Made by a program: the position numbers and the translations under genes | Notes under the pieces: model-generated | The model's database searches: none | Told to the model about the DNA's origin: nothing | The model's input: only the letters and a program-made list of their open reading frames with translations | Part shown: positions 59,201-64,000 of the stretch, one piece after another | Layout of the letters: each line of letters begins with the position of its first letter | Numbering within the stretch: position 1 is the first letter of the stretch | Source: Planctopirus ephydatiae | GTDB lineage: Bacteria > Planctomycetota > Planctomycetia > Planctomycetales > Planctomycetaceae | Assembly (NCBI RefSeq): GCF_007752345.1 | Contig: NZ_CP036299.1 | Span: 5,056,001-5,120,000, forward strand | Reading direction: 5' to 3' | Length of the DNA stretch: 64,000 nt

Positions 59201-59380
59201 GGCAGCAATGCCAATTGTGGCCCAGGGTCTTTTGACACATGACCCGGTCACTTTCGAAAGGAAATGACTCAGTCGCGAGTGCTCTGGCTGAACGGACTGA
59301 TCGGTGCGCATGGCCATCACTCCATTGGGGTTGGATCCCAACGGTTGTGATGAATCTGTTGGTGGAACATCACTCTTCAT
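56243..59380 (-). CDS. hpnN: HpnN-like hopanoid RND transporter
   Basis: RND-superfamily protein of 1045 residues. After a polar start comes membrane segment 1 (about 53-75) and FKTDRSDLI, then a large loop, five segments (about 330-490, e.g. SILTGAITSALAFFCAAFTDF), a second membrane entry (about 510), another large loop, and a final group (about 790-1005). The order FKTDRSDL, HQRWMKYTQSFGEANDLVVVVEG is characteristic of HpnN, which carries hopanoids to the outer membrane. Precursor supply (dxr) and hpnH are in the same window. It sits 38 bases before mutY. A related but different MMPL-type protein begins at 51. Confidence 0.88.
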   Translation of the reverse strand: MKSDVPPTDSSQPLGSNPNGVMAMRTDQSVQPEHSRLSHFLSKVTGSCVKRPWATIGIAAVSVVISALISVAFLQFKTDRSDLINPSADFHQRWMKYTQSFGEANDLVVVVEGKSPERIKQSLDELAALLHQEPEFFSNILYKVEPGELRSKGLQYLAPAQLAMGLERLDEYRPILAGNWDLVRLETVALILKTQLESATTKEQIQGLLHHVDRLVSSLAHGVEKDGEFTNPWPDLLTLDPQMKAQGNQTVYLINDAGTMGFLKTSPVQKDAGSFEGHTRSIDRLRELMSDVTSNLPEVQMSLTGIPVLENDEMRRSQADMGWASMISEAGVLILMLICFRGVRHPIIGMIMLAAGTAWTFAFTTLTIGHLNILSISFVTILIGLGVDFGIHFLARYIQHRQQGMEIRSALVNTSGRVGVSILTGAITSALAFFCAAFTDFLGVAELGLIAGAGILLCVVATFTLLPAMLVISDRHRSAAQLPTPFQGELLRKAILHAPGTVASFSAVVILLLVVQVVGWKDGQLTSLVTYDHNLLNLQARGLESVETQNRIFASSDHSLLFAISLADSPAQVRELKAKFEALPEVRKVEEIATRLPDHSADETRLLVQGFHAHLKHLPEKLPAPKTSNPGRVGHALDDLFAHLKSRPEEKSLALSQKLDQTLNQLAEKELPEQMQILSEFQYRMSYALLAQFQALRAAANPAPVSLNDLPVELTSRFVAQPKGGKDQWLLQVYPAQQIWDMEPLTQFVTAVRKVDPNITGTPLQNFEAALQIKHSYEIAAMYALAVIVLVLLIDFLPGKLIWRCLIPGMLVALGVGVLAIGCQAVPEVYAKLPLWSKRWLFENTPLMMVGTASFVTMLAAMWRSPGSVGLTLLALMPPVVSLAMTFGILVLINMPLNPANLIVLPLIIGLGVDSGVHLLHDFRHRAPGPYTVTPSLVNAIVLTVTTTMVGFGAMMIAAHRGLFSLGAVLTIGVTCCLFISLVPLPAILALLARLSPSILHDAEPEITIDVDDADFGTHPVPELADETSSDDDEPRILKHPAHVA

Positions 59381-59794
59381 CAGGCGATCCGGTGCCTCTG
59401 AAGGTGTCTGGTGATGATGATCATGTCTTCACTGGATCTTGCGGCCACTGGCCAGGCAGACTTTGGTGGAACTTCTGGATGACCAGAAAAGCCGAAAGGG
59501 ATCAGAACATTCAGGAGCTGACTCAGGTTTATCCTAGAAGAATGTCACATTCTCTGTCATCACCACTTCTGTCAGTGTGGTTGTTTTGTAAGCTCCGTGG
59601 CAGCCTTAGCGTTTAGTAATATTTTTCGCAGATTCTGGCGGGATTTTCGTTATTGGAGCCCAAGATTTTCCTGCGAATGGCAACCATAAACCGTATTGCC
59701 AGCAATGTTTCGATAAATGGCTTGGTTCTGGAACGTCCAGTGGCTTAGTATGAACTGATCCCCGCAATCGCATTTCGAACGGCAAAATCTGCAG
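59381..59794. other. Divergent promoter region
   Basis: Promoters of hpnN (minus) and the following plus-strand gene must be here. No terminator, repeat or gene was recognised. Confidence 0.4.
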
Positions 59795-60673
59795 ATGTCT
59801 CAAGGCCCCGCGACAACTCCTGCGCAAGTTCCGCCACTCCCTGCGGCAGCGAGTGCGGATTCTCATGCTGCAGGCAGCCAGGCCCCGGCGTGGCTCAAAT
59901 CGAAACAACAAAAATTGTCGAAGCAGCAGGAGACCTCTCCTGGCATCGATCTTTCCGGTGTTGCACCACCGTTAAACGATCAAACCTGGGCTCGCAGGCT
60001 GCTCAACTACTCGTTGACCTCTTACGGACTCTCACTGCTGATTCATCTGGCAGCGTTGTTTGTCCTTTCGTTCTGGTTCTTCAGCACCAACCTGCCTCAA
60101 GGGCTGCAACTTTTTGGGGGATTGGCCAATGCTCCCGAGGATCAATTGATCCTCGATACAGCCCTTTCAACCATCGATAACACACCGGCTGCCCGGATTG
60201 ACATGGCCCCGATCGATGCTCTCACACAATCAGCTGTCGGATTTGATCCCCTCGATAGCGCAGCCAGCGCCAAAGAAGGGACAGGCGATAATCCCGACGG
60301 TGACGGCGTCGCCATGCCCAGTGTCGGTGTCCCCAGCTTCGCCATTACCAAAGGGAGCTTCAGTGTCTGGACAGAACCGAAAGACCCCAAACCCAGGCAG
60401 AATTATTATATCATCGTGCATATCAAACTCCCGCCCAATCAGACAGTCTATCCCAGTTCTGACTTGACGGGCGAAGTCATTGGAACCGATGGCTATCGTC
60501 TGATTATCCAAAGGGCAATCAAGGAAGCCGACACCCCGGCTCGTATCAAAGTCAAAAACAATGGCGTTCAACTCAAAATCTTTGTGCCTGGTGCCGAGCG
60601 GTTGGTACGCGACGAAATCCGCGTGAACTCGCGCGTTCTCAAAGAAAAACAAACGATTGAAATCGAGTTTTAA
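59795..60673 (+). CDS. Hypothetical single-span membrane protein
   Basis: Family not recognised. Of 292 residues, the first 80 are Ala/Pro/Gln-rich and probably disordered in the cytoplasm, one membrane segment lies at about 81-103 (LSLLIHLAALFVLSFWFF), and the remainder is extracytoplasmic: an acidic Asp/Gly/Ala linker and a compact beta domain (about 195-292, e.g. YYIIVHIKLPPNQTVYPSSD, VKNNGVQLKIFVPGAE) with alternating hydrophobic strands. The layout recalls TonB- or TolA-like proteins but no family motif is seen. The next gene, a sugar kinase, starts 41 bases later, so they may share a transcript. Confidence 0.7.
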   Translation: MSQGPATTPAQVPPLPAAASADSHAAGSQAPAWLKSKQQKLSKQQETSPGIDLSGVAPPLNDQTWARRLLNYSLTSYGLSLLIHLAALFVLSFWFFSTNLPQGLQLFGGLANAPEDQLILDTALSTIDNTPAARIDMAPIDALTQSAVGFDPLDSAASAKEGTGDNPDGDGVAMPSVGVPSFAITKGSFSVWTEPKDPKPRQNYYIIVHIKLPPNQTVYPSSDLTGEVIGTDGYRLIIQRAIKEADTPARIKVKNNGVQLKIFVPGAERLVRDEIRVNSRVLKEKQTIEIEF

Positions 60674-60714
60674 CCACACGCCATTCTTCGCACTTTCTCG
60701 CAAAGCCTTGCTCC

Positions 60715-61770
60715 ATGCCCTCTCTTTTTGAAGTGCCACTTACCGGCCCCGTTGTCTGTTTTGGAGAAGCACTGCTCCGCCTCGATACACCCGGCAACAA
60801 ACGTTTTATCCAGGCCGATCAATTTCTCGCCTCGTATGCGGGTGGTGAAGCCAACGTGGCTGTGGCGCTTTCCTATTGGGGATTACCTGCCCGGTTGGTC
60901 AGTAAGGTTCCGGCACACGAACTTGGTGCCGCCTGCCTCAAGGCGTATCAGGCTTATGGAGTCGATACCAGTCGCGTCATTCGCGGCGGGAAGCGGCTGG
61001 GCATCTTTTTCGTCGAAAACAGCACCTCTTTGCGTGGGCCGCAAGTTCTTTACGATCGCGCGGGAAGCAGCTTTGCCGAATCAAAACTCGAGGAGTACCA
61101 CTGGCCAGATCTTCTGGATGGGGCCCGTTGGTTTCACTTTACAGGGACAGTCCCCGCAGTTGGCACTGAGACCAAAGCTGCACTTCTGGCAGCTGTCAAG
61201 CTGTGCCGCGAGCGAGGCATTGTTGTCAGTTTTGATGTCGGTTATCGCAGTGCGCTGTGGTCTGTCGAAGAGGCGGGGAAAGTCTTTCGAGAACTTATTC
61301 CGTGGGTCGATGTTCTCATTGGTAGTGAGCAGGATGCGACTCAGTTCTTTGGAATTCCCGCAGCGACGGTCGGCCCTTCGACACCGGAAAGCCGGGAACA
61401 GAGCCTGCGTGCTCTGGCAGATCGCACTTCACTGAAGGCGATTCTTTACTCCCATCGCACAGTGAACGACCTGGGCTTACATCGATACTCCGCTTCGTTA
61501 CTCACGCGTACCGATCCCCAGGTGCCAGCCAGGGTGGTTCATACGGCGAATCAGGAGCTGATGCCCGTCGACCGGATTGGCACTGGTGATGCACTGGCCG
61601 CTGGTTTGATCAGGGGCCTGTTGCTGGGCCATGCTCCGCGCGAAGTGCTCGACTTCGCCTTTGCGGCTGCTCTTCTGAAGCATTCGATCGAGGGGGATTT
61701 TGCTCTAGTCACTGTGCCAGAAATCCAACGCCTAGCCGCCGGCGACTCCCTCACTCAAGTCCGCCGCTAA
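60715..61770 (+). CDS. PfkB-family sugar kinase (KDG kinase-like)
   Basis: Ribokinase/PfkB-type kinase of 351 residues that phosphorylates a sugar or sugar acid with ATP in the cytoplasm. PfkB signature 1 is AGGEANVAVALSYWGL and signature 2 is DRIGTGDALAAGLIRG with the catalytic Asp in GTGDA. Overall resemblance is to 2-keto-3-deoxygluconate kinases (FGEALLRL at the start, FFVENST, and YDRAGSSFA substrate segments). If so, it acts in hexuronate or Entner-Doudoroff-type sugar acid breakdown; no aldolase is adjacent. It is 41 bases after the unknown membrane-protein gene. Confidence 0.87.
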   Translation: MPSLFEVPLTGPVVCFGEALLRLDTPGNKRFIQADQFLASYAGGEANVAVALSYWGLPARLVSKVPAHELGAACLKAYQAYGVDTSRVIRGGKRLGIFFVENSTSLRGPQVLYDRAGSSFAESKLEEYHWPDLLDGARWFHFTGTVPAVGTETKAALLAAVKLCRERGIVVSFDVGYRSALWSVEEAGKVFRELIPWVDVLIGSEQDATQFFGIPAATVGPSTPESREQSLRALADRTSLKAILYSHRTVNDLGLHRYSASLLTRTDPQVPARVVHTANQELMPVDRIGTGDALAAGLIRGLLLGHAPREVLDFAFAAALLKHSIEGDFALVTVPEIQRLAAGDSLTQVRR

Positions 61771-62108
61771 ACTCGCGAGACGCGTCCAATATTGCGCGGG
61801 CATATCATTGATCATCGAATGATATCAGTCGATATGATTGCAAAATTTGTAAAATCAGGCTCAAAGATCATACTTGTCGCTTCGATTCAAAGCTTTCGAC
61901 AACTTCTGTTTGAATTCAGAAAATAATCCTTCAACTGAAGCATCCTCATTTATGAACTAATGGATGTGGATATTCCGATTGAGCATTTCCACACACGTTC
62001 TTGAAAAATGATTTCCTTTATAAATCTCATCGACACTCTTGGTCGAAATCGGTGATAAGTTTCATATCAGCCTTATTCCATGTTTTCACATCTTCGGAAA
62101 GGAATGTA
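61771..62108. other. Spacer before the DUF1559 gene
   Basis: AT-rich upstream region (e.g. around 61850-62000) that probably includes the promoter of the DUF1559 gene. The frame open from 62001 does not look like its start. No repeat or terminator. Confidence 0.4.
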
Positions 62109-63167
62109 ATGCGTTTACCCGTATCCACTTGTCGTCGAGGTTTCACCCTCATTGAGTTGCTGGTGGTCATCGCCATCATCGCCATCCTGATTGCACTGCT
62201 TCTCCCAGCTGTTCAACAGGCCCGGGAAGCAGCACGGCGGACACAGTGCCGCAACAACCTCAAGCAGTTAGGTCTCGCATTCCATAACTACCACGACGTT
62301 CATAACCAGTTTGCGCTGTCGCAACTGGGGCCGACAACCACGGGTAACGAAGACTGGCGCGGCAATGGCCCACATGTTGGCATCCTCCCCTTCATCGATC
62401 AGACTCCGCTCTACAACACCTACAATTTCAATGCCAACGCCTGGTGGAGTACCTCAGCTTCCGGCCAAGCCCACAATGTCTCCGCTGGTAACAGCCCCGG
62501 ACGTCAGGCCATAGCTGGCTACCGTTGCCCGTCGGATCCCGCCGTTAAGTCCGATGGCACAGGTCGCCGCCCGGGAAACAACTATCCCGTTTGTCAGGGG
62601 GCTAACGCCGGCATGTTCAACGATGGTGTCGCTGGTGGCTACAATGCCTCGAAAACCAACGGGATGTTCAACATGCGTGTGCCCGTCACCATGGCGAGTG
62701 TCACCGATGGCACATCGAATACCATCCTGGCTGGTGAACAGGCTCTTTCTGGAGGCAGCGGAACGATTGGAACACTGGCGAACCTCCGTCAGGCTATTGC
62801 TATTCCTTCGGGATGGGATGGCACATTCCTGACACAGGCTCAGGTCGATGACTGGGGCAGTCGAGCGGCGGCTGCAACAAGCAACATCCGCTCAGAAACT
62901 GGAGACTTCTGGAACGCTGGTGTGCATGAACAAGGGACATTCAATACTCTGTTCCCCCCGAACTCTCGTTATCCGAACGTGACGGCACACTGCGCTGGCT
63001 GCGCTCCCGATGGCCCCGCCTCGGTCCCAGCTCGCAGCTATCACACAGGTGGCGTGCATGTGCTGCTGGCTGATGGCACTGTTCGATTTGTCAGCGACAA
63101 CATCGACCTGACCACCTGGCAGCGACTGGGCGCCCGTAACGATGGCCAGCAACTGGGTGAGTTCTAA
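62109..63167 (+). CDS. DUF1559 protein with prepilin-type N-terminus
   Basis: Protein of 352 residues of the large planctomycete family with a prepilin-like leader (RRGFTLIELLVVIAIIAILIALL), cleavage after G11, then the helical AVQQAREAARRTQCRNNLKQLGLAFHNYHD segment (given in part) and a long domain with GYRCPSDPA, TDGTSNTI and a conserved end HTGGVHVLLADGTVRFVSDNI. Genomes of this group hold many copies; a pseudopilin or surface-structure role is supposed but not proved. AAAGGA 6 bases before the ATG at 62109 fixes the start. A small lipoprotein gene and hairpin family B copy 3 follow. Confidence 0.95.
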   Translation: MRLPVSTCRRGFTLIELLVVIAIIAILIALLLPAVQQAREAARRTQCRNNLKQLGLAFHNYHDVHNQFALSQLGPTTTGNEDWRGNGPHVGILPFIDQTPLYNTYNFNANAWWSTSASGQAHNVSAGNSPGRQAIAGYRCPSDPAVKSDGTGRRPGNNYPVCQGANAGMFNDGVAGGYNASKTNGMFNMRVPVTMASVTDGTSNTILAGEQALSGGSGTIGTLANLRQAIAIPSGWDGTFLTQAQVDDWGSRAAAATSNIRSETGDFWNAGVHEQGTFNTLFPPNSRYPNVTAHCAGCAPDGPASVPARSYHTGGVHVLLADGTVRFVSDNIDLTTWQRLGARNDGQQLGEF

Positions 63168-63220
63168 ATCTTCCTGAATCAACTTGTTTTTTCTCAACAA
63201 CTCATACGCTTTCTATGAAG

Positions 63221-63290
63221 TAACAGCGCTCGTTGTGCCATGCTTGCAGCTCTGGGCAAGCATGTCTTCGCAGCCAACTCAGCGCTGTTA
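63221..63290. repeat. Hairpin family B, copy 3, inside an outer inverted repeat
   Basis: Inner hairpin CATGCTTGC, loop AGCTCTGG, GCAAGCATG at 63239-63264. Outer arms TAACAGCGCT (63221-63230) and AGCGCTGTTA (63281-63290) pair perfectly, giving a two-tier structure absent from the other two copies. Confidence 0.75.
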
Positions 63291-63325
63291 TCTTCTGAGA
63301 AACATATCATCAGGAAGCTCCACAA

Positions 63326-63661
63326 ATGAATCTTCGACATCAGATCTTTGGCTTTGGTTTGGGACTCGCCTTCTGCGGAGTTGCACTCCCGGGCTGCGGC
63401 GGTACCGCCATCAAAGTCGAAAGTCAGTCTCAACCTGCCGAAACCAGTGGCAAAGAGAACCTCAAGAAACGTCTCCAGGCCATCGCTGAGACTGGCTCCG
63501 GGGGAAGTGGTCTTTCGGGCATGCGTGAGTCCATTCTTGAACTCAAAAAGACGGAGCCTGAACTGGCCAATCAACTCCTGACAGAACTCGGCAAACTCGA
63601 AAAAACATCCAATGCGGATGTGATCAAGAAGGTGGCTTCTGGCATGATCGAGAAACTTTAG
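63326..63661 (+). CDS. Small hypothetical lipoprotein
   Basis: Family not recognised. Of 111 residues, the first 24 form a lipoprotein signal (FGFGLGLAFCGVALPGC; lipobox LPGC). The mature part is helical and charged: ENLKKRLQAIAETGSGGSG then ILELKKTEPELANQLLTELGKL and DVIKKVASGMIEKL, suggesting a small alpha bundle. AGGAAG 8 bases upstream supports the start. It lies 158 bases after the DUF1559 gene on the same strand, an arrangement often seen for small lipoproteins beside DUF1559 proteins (general impression, not searched). A strong terminator follows. Confidence 0.8.
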   Translation: MNLRHQIFGFGLGLAFCGVALPGCGGTAIKVESQSQPAETSGKENLKKRLQAIAETGSGGSGLSGMRESILELKKTEPELANQLLTELGKLEKTSNADVIKKVASGMIEKL

Positions 63662-63691
63662 TCTGTCCTCCAGCTTCCTTGAGTGATCAGC

Positions 63692-63733
63692 AGCCGGGCT
63701 TGCTTCAAATATCAGGCAAGCCCGGCTTGGTTT
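63692..63733 (+). terminator. Rho-independent terminator of the lipoprotein gene
   Basis: AGCCGGGCTTGC pairs with GCAAGCCCGGCT (12 pairs), then TGGTTTT. It lies 31 bases past the stop codon. Confidence 0.88.
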
Positions 63734-63794
63734 TCACGGACGATTTCATCCAATTAAGTTCGATTTCGCCGATCATCCCCGCATGGGATCGACA

Positions 63795-64000
63795 TCATTT
63801 TCCCAGCCATCGATCCCAGATCTCTCTGGGGAAAGTCACGGGCTGTCTGGGAATCTTGTCCCAGGCAAACTCCGCAATCAATTCGGCCGGGGATACGGGG
63901 GCCTCGTCGCTGCTTAACCCCAGTGAACAGGCCAGCCAGCCGATGACCTCGCGAGAGTCCACACCGGCTTCCCGTAAGATTGACAGTCGCGAATCGCCGT
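63795..64000 (-). CDS. C-terminal part of a GluQRS-like protein (cut by the window edge)
   Basis: The last 67 codons of a minus-strand gene whose start is beyond 64000. The translation reads from GDSRLSILREAGVDSREVIGWLA through SPAELIAEFAWDKIPRQPV (parts shown) to the stop at 63795-63797. It matches the end of glutamyl-tRNA synthetase-like proteins, best the anticodon-domain-free GluQRS that attaches glutamate to queuosine of tRNA-Asp. A full GltX is less likely because GltX continues with a C-terminal anticodon-binding domain. The 68-codon frame was found directly in the sequence. Confidence 0.75.
   Translation of the reverse strand, partial: GDSRLSILREAGVDSREVIGWLACSLGLSSDEAPVSPAELIAEFAWDKIPRQPVTFPREIWDRWLGK

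Noticed and set aside
1-64000. tRNA, rRNA, CRISPR, transposase or prophage genes
   Set aside because: None was recognised on either strand by reading; a covariance search for tRNA would be decisive.

Overview
The window looks like chromosomal DNA of a planctomycete, probably of the Planctopirus/Schlesneria type; the genus is inferred from gene content only. Supporting genes are a DUF1559 protein with a prepilin-type N-terminus, a giant dehydrogenase/cytochrome c of the PVC (Pirellula/Verrucomicrobium) type, a large secreted sulfatase, a CE15-like esterase, hopanoid genes hpnH and hpnN, and long surface proteins with low-complexity linkers. Genes are mostly single transcription units or pairs, and the spacers are long and full of hairpins. 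No rRNA, tRNA, CRISPR array, transposase or prophage gene was seen.

Layout. 1-16.2 kb: an RND/MMPL-type transporter, aspS, a secreted sulfatase, an MscK-like mechanosensitive channel, a small lipoprotein, a Cys/Met-metabolism PLP enzyme and an unknown membrane protein. 16.7-24 kb: a plus-strand run of redox genes (PVC cytochrome c, dihydrolipoyl dehydrogenase, exported cupredoxin, a GcvH-like lipoyl carrier and a ferredoxin with an unrecognised N-terminal half), several followed by clear hairpin terminators. 24-33 kb: a DUF4142 protein, the CE15-like esterase, cdsA, an orphan REC-HPt protein, a TerC-family membrane protein and an NhaD-type antiporter. 33.5-40.5 kb: dxr-rseP (overlapping, with a TTG start), moeA, hpnH and a SpoU-type rRNA methyltransferase. 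40.6-51.8 kb: a very long flagellin, a COG2509 FAD oxidoreductase, an AlkC-like protein, a small cytosolic protein, a triple-BON protein and a secreted HEAT/TPR protein. 52.2-64 kb: an AAA+ ATPase with a winged-helix front end, a pseudopilin, hpnN-mutY, an unknown membrane protein with a PfkB sugar kinase, the DUF1559 protein, a small lipoprotein and, at the right edge, the C-terminus of a GluQRS-like protein.

Functional links. dxr (isoprenoid precursors), hpnH (adenosylhopane formation) and hpnN (hopanoid transport) belong to one lipid theme but lie about 5 and 18 kb apart. cdsA, dxr and rseP, usually adjacent in bacteria, are split here by a 5 kb insertion of signalling and transport genes. 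The lipoyl dehydrogenase, GcvH-like carrier and ferredoxin may act together although no other glycine-cleavage gene is present.

The most unusual non-coding signal is two families of dispersed hairpins, three copies each. Both have 8-nt loops of nearly the same sequence (GGCTTTGA and GGCTCTGA) on unrelated stems. No clearly new defence or biosynthetic system was found; the best candidates for new biology are the lipoyl-carrier/ferredoxin pair, the hairpin families, an unexplained terminator at 48.4 kb and the duplicated module in the flagellin.
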